From: Allobosea sp. 117 | GTDB taxonomy: Bacteria > Pseudomonadota > Alphaproteobacteria > Rhizobiales > Xanthobacteraceae | DNA length: 64,000 nucleotides | Assembly: GCF_000702305.1 (NCBI RefSeq) | Contig: NZ_JNLC01000017.1 | Coordinates: 186,001-250,000 of the forward strand | Direction: 5' to 3' | Part shown: piece by piece, positions 1 to 9,097 of the stretch | Position numbering within the stretch: the first letter of the stretch is position 1 | Layout: each line of letters starts with the position of its first letter | Translations under genes and position numbers: made by a program | The notes under the pieces: generated by a model | The model's input: the letters and a program-made list of their open reading frames with translations, nothing else | The model's database searches: none | What the model was told of the DNA's origin: nothing

Positions 1-1387
1 GGCTGATGACGAGGACGGCGCAGCCTTCGGCCGCCTTCGCGCGCAGCGTGGTGCGGATGAAGGCGGCGGCGGCGGCGTCAACGCCCCAGGTCGGCTGGTC
101 GACGATGATAAGCACCGGCTCGCGCAGCACCTCGCGGCCGATGACGAATTTCTGCAGATTGCCGCCGGACAGCCGCCGCGCCTTCGGGTCCCGACCGCCG
201 AAGCGCACGTCGAAGCGCTTGACGATCTCGGCGAAGGTCGATTGCAGCACCGAGCGGCGGATGACGCCGTGCCGGACGATCGCGCCATCGCCATGGGTGG
301 TCAGCAGCACGTTGTCGGAGAGCCGCATGTCGGGGGCGGCGGCATGGCCGAGCCGTTCCTCCGGCACGAAGCCGGCCTTGAGCGCGCGGCGCGCGGTCGG
401 CCCGAGCGCGCCGGCGGGCACTGTGTCGATGACGATGCTCTCCGGGTCCCGGGCCAGGCGCTCGCCCGAAAGCGCATTGAACAGCGCGGTCTGGCCGTTG
501 CCGGCGACCCCTGCGATGCCGACGATCTCGCCGGCGCGGATCTCGAGATTGATATCGTGCAGCGCCGAGCCGCGTGAACCGTCGCCGGGGACGGTGAGGT
601 TCTTCACCAGCAAGCGCGGGGCGCCGATCTCGTGCGCGACGATGCGCGGCGTGCGCGGCACCTCGGCGCCGACCATCAGCCGGGCGAGGCTGGCGGCGGT
701 CTCCTTCTTCGGGTCGACCTCGGCGATGAACCTGCCGCCGCGCAGCACGGTGGCGCGATGGCAAAGGCGTCGCACCTCGTCGAGCTTGTGGCTGATGAAC
801 AGCACCGCCCTGCCCTCGCCGGTCAGAACGTCGACGGTGCGGAACAGCGCCTCGGATTCGTCCGGGGTGAGCACCGAGGTCGGCTCGTCGAGGATGAGCA
901 CGCGCGGGTCGCCGAGCAGGCAGCGCACGATCTCCACCCGCTGGCGCTCGCCGACCGAAAGCTCGCCGACGCGGCGATACGGCTCGACGACGAGACCGTA
1001 GCGGCCGACGCAATCCTCGATGCGCTTCGCCAGCGCGCCGAGCGGCTCGTTCCCCGGCAGGCCGAGCGCGACGTTCTCGACCACGGTCAGGGCGTCGAAC
1101 AGCGCGAAATGCTGGAACACCACGCCGATGCCGCGCGCGCGGGAGGTCGCCGGATCGGGAAAGACGATGGGCGCGCCGTCGAAGCGCAGCTCGCCCGAAT
1201 CGGGCTGGAGCAGCCCGCACATCATCTTCACCAGCGTCGACTTGCCGGCGCCGTTCTCGCCGAGCAGCGCGTGGGTCTCGCCGGCGCGGATGGCGAGGCT
1301 CACATTGTCGTTTGCCACCAGCGCGCCGAAGCGCTTGGTGAGGCCGATGGCCTCCAGCAGCGCCGGCGGCGTGATGTCATCGGGCAT
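1..1387 (-). CDS. ABC transporter ATP-binding protein, tandem ATPase (partial, 3' end off window)
   Basis: The frame is open from an ATG at 1387 to the left edge, giving 462 codons with no stop. It encodes two fused ABC ATPase domains, as in sugar/nucleoside importers that work with BmpA-type binding proteins. The first domain has Walker A GENGAGKST (residues 43-51), signature LSVGE (143-147) and Walker B LILDEPT (about 164-170). The second has a degenerate P-loop (GVAGNGQ) and signature LSGGN, the usual asymmetry of this family. It would sit on the inner face of the membrane and power uptake of a sugar or nucleoside. The permease genes probably lie to the left, outside the window. The exact substrate cannot be read from this subunit. 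Confidence 0.88.
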   Translation of the reverse strand, partial: MPDDITPPALLEAIGLTKRFGALVANDNVSLAIRAGETHALLGENGAGKSTLVKMMCGLLQPDSGELRFDGAPIVFPDPATSRARGIGVVFQHFALFDALTVVENVALGLPGNEPLGALAKRIEDCVGRYGLVVEPYRRVGELSVGERQRVEIVRCLLGDPRVLILDEPTSVLTPDESEALFRTVDVLTGEGRAVLFISHKLDEVRRLCHRATVLRGGRFIAEVDPKKETAASLARLMVGAEVPRTPRIVAHEIGAPRLLVKNLTVPGDGSRGSALHDINLEIRAGEIVGIAGVAGNGQTALFNALSGERLARDPESIVIDTVPAGALGPTARRALKAGFVPEERLGHAAAPDMRLSDNVLLTTHGDGAIVRHGVIRRSVLQSTFAEIVKRFDVRFGGRDPKARRLSGGNLQKFVIGREVLREPVLIIVDQPTWGVDAAAAAFIRTTLRAKAAEGCAVLVIS

Positions 1388-1509
1388 CGCGTTCAACCAT
1401 CCGGATACGGAGCGCGCCCGGAACCGGGCGAGGCAACTGTAGCCGATTATTCGCCGGCGCCGATGCCCAATTGGGCGGCGGGAAGATGCCTCCGCGGCCG
1501 CAGATTTGG

Positions 1510-2487
1510 TCAGGGGATCAGGACGGTGGAGCCTGTCGTCCGACGCCCTTCGAGGTCGCGATGCGCCTGCGCGGCCTCGGCAAGCGGGTAGGTCTGGTTG
1601 ACCGGGACGCGGACGATGCCGGAGCTCACCGCGCCGAACAGGTCGTTGGCGCTCTCAAGGAGCGCGTCCCGTGTTGCGATGTGGGTGGCGAGGGTTGGGC
1701 GCGTAGCGTAGAGCGAGCCCTTCTGCGACAGGGCAAGAAGGTTGAAGTTCTGGATCGCGCCCGAAGCGTTGCCGAAGCTGGCGAACAGGCCGCGCGGGCG
1801 GATGCAGTCGAGCGAGGCGGGATAGGTCGCCTGCCCGACGCCGTCATAAACCACGTCGCACAGCCTTCCTTCGGTGATCTCCTTCACGCGCTTGGCGAAA
1901 TCCTCACGGGTGTAGAGGATGGTGTGATGCGCGCCATTTGCGCGGGCGAGCTCGGCCTTTTCCTCTGAGCCGACGGTGCCGATGACGGTGGCGCCGATAT
2001 GCGAGGCCCACTGGCACAGGATCAGCCCGACGCCACCGGCGGCCGCATGCACGAGGATGGTGTCGCCCGGTTTCACCGGATAGGTCTGGCGCAGCAGATA
2101 GCGCGCCGTCATGCCCTTCAGCATCATCGCCGCCGCCGTGCGGTCGCCGATCGCGTCCGGCAGCTTGACCAGCGGCGCGGCGGGCATGACCCGCTCGGCG
2201 CAATAGGAGCCGGGCACGGCGCCATAGGCCACGCGGTCGCCGGGCGCGAGGCCCTCGACGCCTTCGCCGACCTCCTCGACGATGCCGGCCGCCTCGTTGC
2301 CGGGGATGAAGGGCAGCCCGCCCGGCGCGGGGTAAAGTCCCGAACGGAAATAGGTGTCGATGAAGTTGAGGCCGATCGCCGTGTGCTTCACCCGAACCTC
2401 GCCCGGCCCCGGCGCTCCGACCGTGACGTCCTCGACGGTGAGAACCTCGGGTCCTCCGGTTTGATGGATGCGGACGGCGGCGACCAT
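1510..2487 (-). CDS. qor: NADPH:quinone oxidoreductase (zeta-crystallin type)
   Basis: 325 aa, full length for the quinone oxidoreductase branch of the zinc-independent medium-chain dehydrogenase/reductases. The N-terminal GroES-like domain contains GLNFIDTYFRSGLYP (about 39-53), typical of Qor. The Rossmann fold carries the NADPH-binding AAAGGVG (148-154). The structural zinc cysteines of alcohol dehydrogenases are absent. It should reduce quinones by single-electron transfer, using NADPH, in the cytoplasm. The ATG at 2487 follows a GGAG ribosome site. The TerC gene lies 15 nt upstream and pcs before that, so the three may be co-transcribed. Confidence 0.9.
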   Translation of the reverse strand: MVAAVRIHQTGGPEVLTVEDVTVGAPGPGEVRVKHTAIGLNFIDTYFRSGLYPAPGGLPFIPGNEAAGIVEEVGEGVEGLAPGDRVAYGAVPGSYCAERVMPAAPLVKLPDAIGDRTAAAMMLKGMTARYLLRQTYPVKPGDTILVHAAAGGVGLILCQWASHIGATVIGTVGSEEKAELARANGAHHTILYTREDFAKRVKEITEGRLCDVVYDGVGQATYPASLDCIRPRGLFASFGNASGAIQNFNLLALSQKGSLYATRPTLATHIATRDALLESANDLFGAVSSGIVRVPVNQTYPLAEAAQAHRDLEGRRTTGSTVLIP

Positions 2488-2502
2488 GGGGCGGCTCCTC
2501 TC

Positions 2503-3222
2503 TCAGCGCCGGTGTCTGGCACGGCGGCGGGCGGCGACATTGAAGACCTCGACGAGGGCCGAGAAGGCCATCGCGAAATAGATATAGGGCCGCGGCACGT
2601 GCAGCCCGAACCCGTCGGCGATCAGCGAGACGCCGATCAGCAGCAGGAACGACAGGGCCAGCATCTTGGTGGTCGGGTAGTCGATGATGAACTTCGACAC
2701 CGGGCCCGAGGCGACATACATGATGCCGACGGCGATGATCACCGCGGCGATCATGATGGTGAGATCGCGGGCCATGCCGATGGCGGTGATGATCGAATCC
2801 ACCGAGAACACGATGTCGATGACGATCACCTGCGCAACGATCCACGCGAAGGACGCCGACCCGCCGGCTGCAGCCTGCCCCTCCTCGCCCTCGATGGCGT
2901 CGTGAATCTCGCTGGTGCCCTTGGCGATGAGGAACAGGCCGCCGGCGATCAGCACGATGTCGCGCCAGGAGAAGGGCTGGTCGAGGATGGTGACGACCGG
3001 CTCGGTCAGGCCGATCAGCCAGGTCAGGACGGTGAGCAGGCCGATGCGGAACAGCAGCGCCAGCGAGAGGCCGATCTGCCGCGCGTGCCGGGAGCGCTCA
3101 CGGTCGAGCCGGGAGACCAGCACCGAGATGAACACGACATTGTCGATGCCGAGCACCACCTCCATCACCGTGAGGGTGAGAAGGGCAGCCCAGGCCTCGG
3201 CGGAGGTCAGCAGTTCGAGCAT
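2503..3222 (-). CDS. TerC family integral membrane protein
   Basis: 239 aa polytopic membrane protein of the TerC/Alx family. The two half-repeats carry the family's acidic motifs inside membrane segments: GIDNVVFISVL near residues 25-35 and FSVDSIITAIGM near 139-150. A hydrophilic loop near 103-122 (EGEEGQAAAGGS) links the halves. Family members are linked to metal (manganese) export and tellurite resistance; the substrate here is not proven. It lies between pcs (21 nt upstream) and qor (15 nt downstream) on the same strand. Confidence 0.88.
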   Translation of the reverse strand: MLELLTSAEAWAALLTLTVMEVVLGIDNVVFISVLVSRLDRERSRHARQIGLSLALLFRIGLLTVLTWLIGLTEPVVTILDQPFSWRDIVLIAGGLFLIAKGTSEIHDAIEGEEGQAAAGGSASFAWIVAQVIVIDIVFSVDSIITAIGMARDLTIMIAAVIIAVGIMYVASGPVSKFIIDYPTTKMLALSFLLLIGVSLIADGFGLHVPRPYIYFAMAFSALVEVFNVAARRRARHRR

Positions 3223-3243
3223 GCCGCGCCGGTTCCCGGATGA

Positions 3244-3969
3244 TCAGGCGGAGGTCTTGCGCGGCCGCACCACGCCGAACAGCAGGAAATAAAGCGCGAT
3301 CAGGCACAGCGCCCAGGTCACCCAGACGGACGGGGCGAGCCGGTCGACGACGGCGACGATGGCGAGCACTGCCCAGAGGGCGAGTAGGCCGAGTGTGAGG
3401 GCCCGCAGCCGCACGACACGGAAGGGATGTACGAACTTGATCGGCAGGAAGGTGGCGCCCGACAGCGCCGCGATGATGCCGAGGACCACCCAGGGGTTCA
3501 GCGGCACCAGGAAGAAATAGAAGACGACGAGGTTCCACACGGCCGGGAAGCCCTGGAAGTACTTGTCCTCCGTCTTCATGTGGGTGTCGGCGAAATAGAG
3601 CGCGCTGGTGAGCAGGATTGCCGCGCTCGCCGGCACCGCCATCCAGAACGGCATCAGCCCCCCGGTCGAGACCGCGAAGGCCGGCACTAGGACATAGGTG
3701 AGGTAATCGACGACGAGGTCGAGCGTCTCGCCCGACCAGCGCGGCAGCACCTCCACCACGCGCACGCGCCGGGCGATGCTGCCGTCGACGCCGTCCACGA
3801 ACAGCGCGGCGCCGAGCCAGGCGAACATCAGCGCCCAGTTGCCCTCCACTGCCGCGATGAGGGCGAGCAGGCCGCAGACGGCGCCGGAAGCGGTGAAGAG
3901 GTGGACGGCGAACGCCAGCGTCTGGCGTCCCGGCGGAACGTCCTCCCTCAGCTTGGTCGATGCCGGCAC
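3244..3969 (-). CDS. pcs: Phosphatidylcholine synthase (CDP-diacylglycerol:choline transferase)
   Basis: 241 aa membrane enzyme of the CDP-alcohol phosphatidyltransferase superfamily. It makes phosphatidylcholine in one step from CDP-diacylglycerol and choline, a route typical of Rhizobiales. The catalytic motif starts with DGVDGSIARR and continues to the downstream Asp pair in LDLVVDY, and about eight hydrophobic segments follow. I chose the GTG at 3969 because GGAGGAAATGCA sits directly before it, an almost perfect ribosome site. An upstream GTG at 4020 would add 17 residues that do not look conserved. It is divergent from the hydroxylase gene at 4132. Confidence 0.9.
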   Translation of the reverse strand: MPASTKLREDVPPGRQTLAFAVHLFTASGAVCGLLALIAAVEGNWALMFAWLGAALFVDGVDGSIARRVRVVEVLPRWSGETLDLVVDYLTYVLVPAFAVSTGGLMPFWMAVPASAAILLTSALYFADTHMKTEDKYFQGFPAVWNLVVFYFFLVPLNPWVVLGIIAALSGATFLPIKFVHPFRVVRLRALTLGLLALWAVLAIVAVVDRLAPSVWVTWALCLIALYFLLFGVVRPRKTSA

Positions 3970-4131
3970 TGCATTTCCTCCGACGTCAGCACTCGCGCGG
4001 ATGGATGGGCGACGCCGCACGTCTTATCTCCGATGCGTTCCGTCACCTTGCCAAGCCGCGACACGAATGCTTATCCCACACTCCCGCCCCGGCTTACAGT
4101 CCCGCGGCGCCACCAACGCACCGGAGATGTC

Positions 4132-5361
4132 ATGATGAGCGACATGCCGAGCGAGACGCGGAGTTCCCCGCAGGGCGAGGCCATCGTCGTGGGCGGCGGC
4201 GCGGCGGGCCTCATCACCGCGCTTGCGCTGGCCGCCGCCGGCGCGCAGGTGCATCTCCTCGCGCCGGCGCGCCGCCCCGATCCGCGCGCGACCGCGCTGA
4301 TGGACGGTTCGGTCAAGGCGCTGGAGGCTCTCGGCCTCTGGGCCGAGCTGCGCCCGAACGCCTCGCCGCTGCGCGTCATGCGGCTGGTGGACGACACCCG
4401 CCGGCTGCTGCGCGCGCCCGAGGTCTCGTTCCACGCGCGGGAGATGGAGATCGAGGCCTTCGCCTGGAACGTCGAGAACGAAGCACTGAACGATGTCCTC
4501 GAACGGGCGGTCGCGACGCGTCCCGCCATCGCGCGGGTCGAAGGCGAGCTGGCTGGCCTGAGGCGGCAAGCCGGGCAATCCGTGGTGACGCTGGGCGACG
4601 GCCGCACCCTTTCCGCTGCCCTGGTCGCGGCGGCGGATGGACGCGAATCCGCGGTGCGCCGCCTGCTCGGCATCGCCGCGCCGACGCGTCCCTATCCTCA
4701 GGTCGCCGTCACGGCGACGCTCGAACATGAGCGGGCGCATGAGGACATCTCGACCGAGTTCCATACCGAGACCGGTCCCTGCGTTCTCGTTCCCCTGCCC
4801 GGCCGGCGCTGCAGCATCGTCTGCGTGACGAGCCCGGCGGAGGCCGAAACGCTGATGGCGCTCGACGACGAGGGCTTTGGCCTCGCCATCGAGACGCGCA
4901 CCCATTCGCTGCTCGGGCGCATGCGGCTCGTCTCGCCGCGTGGCAGCTTCCCGCTGGCTGCGCGCACCGCCGAGCATTTCTCGGCCGAGCGGACCGTGCT
5001 CGTCGGCGAGGCGGCGCATGTCATTCCGCCGATCGGCGCGCAGGGCCTCAATCTCGGCATACGCGACGCGGCGACGCTCGCCGAGCTGGTCGCCGACGCG
5101 CTGCGGGCCGGCGCGGACATCGGCTCTGACGCCGTGACGCAGGCCTATGAGCGCCGGCGGCGGGCCGACGTGGCGAGCCGGACCTTCGCGGTCGACCTCG
5201 CCAACCGTTCGCTGCTGAGCGAGCTGATGCCGGTACACGGCATGCGCGGCTTCGCGCTGTGGCTGATGGGCCGGGTGCCGGCGCTGCGCCACGCCATGAT
5301 GCGCGAGGGCATCGGCCCGAGCCGCGACGTGCCGCGTCTGGTCGCCGGCAAGCCGCTCTGA
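4132..5361 (+). CDS. FAD-dependent UbiH/COQ6-family hydroxylase
   Basis: 409 aa flavoprotein monooxygenase. The N-terminal dinucleotide fold shows VVGGGAAG (about 19-26), the middle has the DG motif (AAADGRES), and the FAD ribityl site reads GEAAHVIPPIGAQGLNLGIRD. This arrangement fits the aromatic hydroxylases of ubiquinone synthesis. Alphaproteobacteria use several related enzymes (UbiH, UbiF, UbiL, UbiM) with different ring positions, so the position hydroxylated cannot be assigned. The ATG at 4132 (or the adjacent ATG at 4135) follows CCGGAG. It converges on the AEC permease gene, with 4 nt between stop codons. Confidence 0.82.
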   Translation: MMSDMPSETRSSPQGEAIVVGGGAAGLITALALAAAGAQVHLLAPARRPDPRATALMDGSVKALEALGLWAELRPNASPLRVMRLVDDTRRLLRAPEVSFHAREMEIEAFAWNVENEALNDVLERAVATRPAIARVEGELAGLRRQAGQSVVTLGDGRTLSAALVAAADGRESAVRRLLGIAAPTRPYPQVAVTATLEHERAHEDISTEFHTETGPCVLVPLPGRRCSIVCVTSPAEAETLMALDDEGFGLAIETRTHSLLGRMRLVSPRGSFPLAARTAEHFSAERTVLVGEAAHVIPPIGAQGLNLGIRDAATLAELVADALRAGADIGSDAVTQAYERRRRADVASRTFAVDLANRSLLSELMPVHGMRGFALWLMGRVPALRHAMMREGIGPSRDVPRLVAGKPL

Positions 5362-5365
5362 GGCC

Positions 5366-6328
5366 TCAGGGAAACAGCGCGTGCGGCAGCATGTCGTGCT
5401 GCACGATATAGAGGAGCGCGGTGACGGTGGCGACCGACACCACCGTGCCCACCAGCACGCCGCCCGAGGCCGCCTCGACATAGGTCTCGTACTGCTTCGC
5501 CATGATGAAGGCGTTCAGCGCCGGCGGCAGGCCGGCCATCAGCACGGCGGTCGCCACCCAGACGGGATCGAAGCCGCCGATCAGCATCAGCACCGTGAAG
5601 ACCAGCGCGGGGTGCAGCAGCAGCTTGATGGCGATGAGCGGGGGCACCTCCCACTGGAAGCGCTCCATCGGCCGCAGCGCGACCGACACGCCGAGCGTGA
5701 ACAGCGCGCAGGGCGCCGCCGCGTTCTTCAGGAAATCCAGCATGCGCTCGATCGCCTGTGGCGGGTGGAACTCGAAATAGGCCGCCGCCACGCCGAGGAA
5801 GGTCGCGACGTTGAACGGATGCGTCAGCACGCGGCGCAAGGCCAGCAGCGCCGTCTGCAGCGGCGGGTGGCGGTCTCGGCCCGAAAGCCCCATCAGCAGC
5901 GGCACGACAGTGAAGAAAAACAGGCTGTCGAACACGAAGATCAGCGCGGTCGGCACCGAAGCGCCCGCCCCCAGCGCGCCGAGCGTGAGGCCGGGGCCCA
6001 TATAGCCGACATTGGAATAGGAGCCGACGACGGCGGCGATGGTCGCCTCCGGCACGTCGCCGCGCCGGAGCCAGAGACCGAGGCCGAAGGACAGGGCGAA
6101 GCAGGTCGCGGTCGAGACGGTGGTGGCGAGGATGAAGCTGCCATTGGTCAGCTCGTGGAACGGCGTCCTCGCCACCAGCGAGAAGAACAGCGGCGGCAGC
6201 GCCACATAGATAATGAAGAAGCTCAGCCAGTCGAGGCCGCTCTCGGGAATGCGGGCGAAGCGGCCGCATCCGAAACCGAGGAAGATGACACCGAAGAAAG
6301 GGAGCGCGAGAGCGAGGACGTCGGCCAT
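5366..6328 (-). CDS. AEC (auxin efflux carrier) family transporter
   Basis: 320 aa permease with about ten hydrophobic segments and the two-domain architecture of the AEC/BART family. The N-terminus (ALALPFFGVIFLGFGCGR) is typical of bacterial members annotated as malonate or malate transporters, such as MdcF. Substrates of the family are usually small organic acids. It is divergent from the malyl-CoA lyase gene at 6573, across a spacer holding a dispersed repeat, so a role in moving malate-like acids for that enzyme is plausible but inferred only from position. Confidence 0.85.
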   Translation of the reverse strand: MADVLALALPFFGVIFLGFGCGRFARIPESGLDWLSFFIIYVALPPLFFSLVARTPFHELTNGSFILATTVSTATCFALSFGLGLWLRRGDVPEATIAAVVGSYSNVGYMGPGLTLGALGAGASVPTALIFVFDSLFFFTVVPLLMGLSGRDRHPPLQTALLALRRVLTHPFNVATFLGVAAAYFEFHPPQAIERMLDFLKNAAAPCALFTLGVSVALRPMERFQWEVPPLIAIKLLLHPALVFTVLMLIGGFDPVWVATAVLMAGLPPALNAFIMAKQYETYVEAASGGVLVGTVVSVATVTALLYIVQHDMLPHALFP

Positions 6329-6372
6329 CCGCGCTCGGTATCCGGCATGCCAGCGGTGGTCAATCAGACCTT

Positions 6373-6484
6373 AGAGCCCTTTCCGATCAGGCGGAATCGG
6401 CTGATCGACCGGAAAGTGCTCTCACTCAATAGCTTGGAGCATGTTCGCATCGCGAAAGTCCCGCAACTTTCGCGGAACATGCTC
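6373..6484. repeat. Dispersed double-hairpin intergenic repeat, copy 1
   Basis: A 112-nt element starting AGAGCCCTTTCCGATCAG and ending at GGAACATGCTC. A near-identical copy lies at 55822-55932 and a shorter one at 19574-19651. The second half folds as a long hairpin: GAGCATGTTC pairs with GAACATGCTC, and inside it CGCGAAAGT pairs with ACTTTCGCG. The first half has a weaker hairpin (CGATCAG/CTGATCG). It fills most of the spacer between the divergent AEC permease and malyl-CoA lyase genes. It resembles the mosaic intergenic elements known in Rhizobiales; membership in a named family is not established here. Confidence 0.8.
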
Positions 6485-6572
6485 CGGATCGGGCGCTTCT
6501 GGCGCGACGAATATGAGGTTATGCTGCTATGCAGCACGGCCGTCGCCGATGCACAGGAATGGGGTTTTGCAC

Positions 6573-7622
6573 GTGCCTGAGAAGCTGCCGCGCAATTTCT
6601 ACAAGCCGCTCGCCATCGGCGCGCCCGAGCCCTATCGCGAGCTGCCGGTGCGGCTGGAGCGGATGATCCATTTCCTGCCGCCGCATCTGGAGAAGTTCCG
6701 CGCCAAGGTGCCGGAGCTGATCGGCACGGTCGACGTGCTGCTCGGCAATCTGGAGGACGCCATCCCCGCCGACGCCAAGGTGGCGGCGCGCGAGGGGCTG
6801 ATCGCGCTCGGCCGGGCCAACGACTTCGGCGCGACTGGCTTGTGGACCCGCATCAACGCGCTGAACAGCCCGTGGGCAGTCGACGACATCGTCGAGCTGG
6901 TCGGCGCACTCGGCGCCAAGCTCGACGTCGTCATGGTGCCGAAGGTCGACGGGCCCTGGGACATCCATTACGTGGACCAGCTACTCGCCCAGCTCGAGGC
7001 CAAGCACGCGGTCGGCAAGCCGATCCTGATCCACGCCATTCTGGAGACCGCGGAGGGCGTGAAGAATGTCGATGCGATCGCGGCCGCCTCGCCGCGCATG
7101 CACGGCATGAGCCTCGGCCCGGCGGACCTTGCCGCCTCGCGGGCGATGAAGACCACGCGGGTCGGCGGCGGGCACCCGGACTATGCGGTGCTTGCCGATC
7201 CCAACGGGGATGCGCCGCGCACCGCCTTCCAGCAGGATCTGTGGCACTACACGGTCGCCAAGATGGTCGATGCCTGCGCCGCCAACGGCATCAAGCCGTT
7301 CTACGGTCCGTTCGGCGATTTCGCCGATCCGGCCGCCTGCGAGGCGCAGTTCCGCAACGCCTTCCTGCAGGGCTGCGTCGGGGCATGGTCATTGCATCCG
7401 ACACAGGTCGACATCGCCAAGCGCGTGTTCAGTCCGGACCCCGGCGAGGTCCGGTTCGCCGCGCGCATCCTGGAGGCGATGCCGGACGGAACGGGTGCAG
7501 TGATGATCGACGGCAAGATGCAGGACGACGCGACATGGAAGCAGGCGAAGGTCATCGTCGACCTCGCCCGCATCGTGGCGGCGCGCGATCCGGCGCTTGC
7601 GGCGGCCTATGGCTTGAGTTGA
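6573..7622 (+). CDS. mcl: L-malyl-CoA/beta-methylmalyl-CoA lyase, Chloroflexus type
   Basis: 349 aa member of the HpcH/HpaI-CitE lyase superfamily. The reading closely follows the Chloroflexus Mcl of the 3-hydroxypropionate bicycle as I remember it: [13 protein letters not shown] near the N-terminus, [16 protein letters not shown] with the metal-binding Glu, [10 protein letters not shown] with the metal-binding Asp, and [16 protein letters not shown] near the C-terminus. Expected reactions are reversible cleavage of malyl-CoA to acetyl-CoA and glyoxylate, and of beta-methylmalyl-CoA to propionyl-CoA and glyoxylate. The GTG at 6573 is preceded by AGGAATGGGG and matches the Chloroflexus N-terminus in length; an ATG at 6549 is the alternative. 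Exact substrate range is inferred. Confidence 0.85.
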   Translation: MPEKLPRNFYKPLAIGAPEPYRELPVRLERMIHFLPPHLEKFRAKVPELIGTVDVLLGNLEDAIPADAKVAAREGLIALGRANDFGATGLWTRINALNSPWAVDDIVELVGALGAKLDVVMVPKVDGPWDIHYVDQLLAQLEAKHAVGKPILIHAILETAEGVKNVDAIAAASPRMHGMSLGPADLAASRAMKTTRVGGGHPDYAVLADPNGDAPRTAFQQDLWHYTVAKMVDACAANGIKPFYGPFGDFADPAACEAQFRNAFLQGCVGAWSLHPTQVDIAKRVFSPDPGEVRFAARILEAMPDGTGAVMIDGKMQDDATWKQAKVIVDLARIVAARDPALAAAYGLS

Positions 7623-7682
7623 CAAGGGGGCAGCGGACGCCTAACCGGTCGCGCCGGCCGCAAGGGCGAGCTGTGTAGGATC

Positions 7683-8012
7683 ATGAAGGAACGCAACGCC
7701 AAATACCGGATCGGCCAGATCGTGCGCCACCGCCACTATCCGTTTCGCGGCGTGGTGTTCGACGTCGACCCGGAGTTCTCCAACACCGACGAGTGGTGGG
7801 AGTCGATCCCCGAGGGCATGCGGCCGACCAAGGACCAGCCCTTCTACCATCTGCTCGCGGAGAACGCGGAGACGGAATACGTCGCCTATGTCTCCGAGCA
7901 GAACCTCGAGCCGGACAATTCCGGCGAGCCGGTCCGTCATCCGCAGGTCGAGGAGATGCTGGCGGCGGACGGTGACGGCGGATGGCGCGTGAGAACCGAT
8001 CGCCTGCAATAG
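7683..8012 (+). CDS. hspQ: Heat shock protein HspQ
   Basis: 109 aa protein of the HspQ/YccV-like family. The conserved N-terminal segment KYRIGQIVRHRHYPFRGVVF and the motif WWESIPEGMRPTKDQPFYH are diagnostic. In Escherichia coli HspQ binds hemimethylated DNA and acts as a specificity-enhancing factor of the Lon protease. The ATG at 7683 follows TAGGATC. A strong hairpin terminator stands 30 nt beyond the stop. Confidence 0.92.
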   Translation: MKERNAKYRIGQIVRHRHYPFRGVVFDVDPEFSNTDEWWESIPEGMRPTKDQPFYHLLAENAETEYVAYVSEQNLEPDNSGEPVRHPQVEEMLAADGDGGWRVRTDRLQ

Positions 8013-8042
8013 CTTATCGGCAAAACTTCATCCGATACGAAA

Positions 8043-8066
8043 ACGCCCGGCTTGCGCCGGGCGTTC
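8043..8066. terminator. Bidirectional intrinsic terminator between hspQ and ialB-like gene
   Basis: A perfect 10-bp stem, AACGCCCGGC paired with GCCGGGCGTT around a TTGC loop. It has an A run on the left (GAAAA) and T-rich sequence on the right. It sits between the convergent hspQ and IalB-family genes and can serve both. Confidence 0.85.
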
Positions 8067-8089
8067 GCGTTTCTGGCCGTAGATGCAGC

Positions 8090-8911
8090 TCACTGAGCCG
8101 GGGCCGGGTTCTGCTTCAGCTTCTCGGCGCCGAGCTTCTCGAGACCCTGCTTGGTCTTCTGCTCCATTTGCTGCTGCTCGGTGGCGAGCTGCTGCTGGCG
8201 GGCCTTGACCTGCTCCTGGATCTTGGCGACCTGCTCCTCGAACGCCTTCTGGTCGGTGTTCGGGCCGTCATAGAGCTTGCCGAACTCGCCGAGGCCGATC
8301 GGGTAGGAGATGATGCGGCCGACCGAGTTGGCGACCTGCAGCGTCAGGCCCGGAGCCTTCTTCATGCGGTCGATGAAGGCCTGGTCGACCTGGATATCGC
8401 CGCGGCAGACGCGCTCGTCGCACATCACGAAGGTGCCGGTGAGCGGCTGCTCGTTGGCGAGGGCGACGCGGAAGCCGTTGCGCAGCAGAAGCCCCGTCGG
8501 GAAGGCGACGGTGAACATCTTCTTCGGGTCGTCCTTCACCTCGAACAGGCCGAAGCGGACCAGGAACTGCCCGGTGTCGGTGATGATGGTCTGCTCCATG
8601 TTGCAGACCTGCTTCTTGATCTGCGGCTCGTCGGCGCAGCGCTTCACCCACGGAATGGCGACCGCCGGAATCTGCTGGGCGGTCTGCGGCGAGGTGCCCT
8701 GGCCGGCGCCGGCGGGGGCCGCGCCCTGCTGCTGCGGGGCGGCCGGCTTCTGCTGGTTGGCGGCCGGCTTGGCGGCGGGCTTCTGCTGGTTCTGGTTCGC
8801 GGCGGGCGTCTGGGCCATGGCGGCCGGCGCGCCGAAAATAAGCGCCGCAGCGCACACCGCCGCCAGACGCGGCGAGAGAATGCGCGGCACGAGAGACGAG
8901 CGTCTGATCAT
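8090..8911 (-). CDS. IalB-family secreted protein (invasion associated locus B)
   Basis: 273 aa exported protein. Residues 1-34 form a signal peptide ending AAMAQ. A low-complexity linker rich in Pro, Ala, Gln and Lys (about 35-80) precedes the IalB domain. That domain has WVKRCADE, two further conserved cysteine pairs (CNMEQ; CDERVCRG) and the FPTGLLLRNG segment. The C-terminal 50 residues are Gln/Lys/Glu-rich and may form a coiled coil. IalB helps Bartonella invade erythrocytes; in free-living Rhizobiales its role is unknown, so no virulence function should be read from the name. AGGAAATCGAT precedes the ATG. Confidence 0.88.
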   Translation of the reverse strand: MIRRSSLVPRILSPRLAAVCAAALIFGAPAAMAQTPAANQNQQKPAAKPAANQQKPAAPQQQGAAPAGAGQGTSPQTAQQIPAVAIPWVKRCADEPQIKKQVCNMEQTIITDTGQFLVRFGLFEVKDDPKKMFTVAFPTGLLLRNGFRVALANEQPLTGTFVMCDERVCRGDIQVDQAFIDRMKKAPGLTLQVANSVGRIISYPIGLGEFGKLYDGPNTDQKAFEEQVAKIQEQVKARQQQLATEQQQMEQKTKQGLEKLGAEKLKQNPAPAQ

Positions 8912-9097
8912 ATCGATTTCCTATCGAGCAAGCCGCCGGAAGGTCGACGGCCGACGCCGGGGCGCCATCTCCGATGTGGCGGCTGTCTCAAGGTCAAATG
9001 AGGCAAGACCGTGACCCTGTGGCATTCCGCCCCGACCGTCCGTGTTAGTTTCGTTGCGTTGACCGACTCACAATGCCGGCCGTCAGGAGCGCAAGCC

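Noticed and set aside
78-1220. 380-codon minus-strand frame in the ABC transporter region
   Set aside because: Arg-rich out-of-frame reading. The true ATPase frame is the one open to the left edge with Walker and signature motifs.
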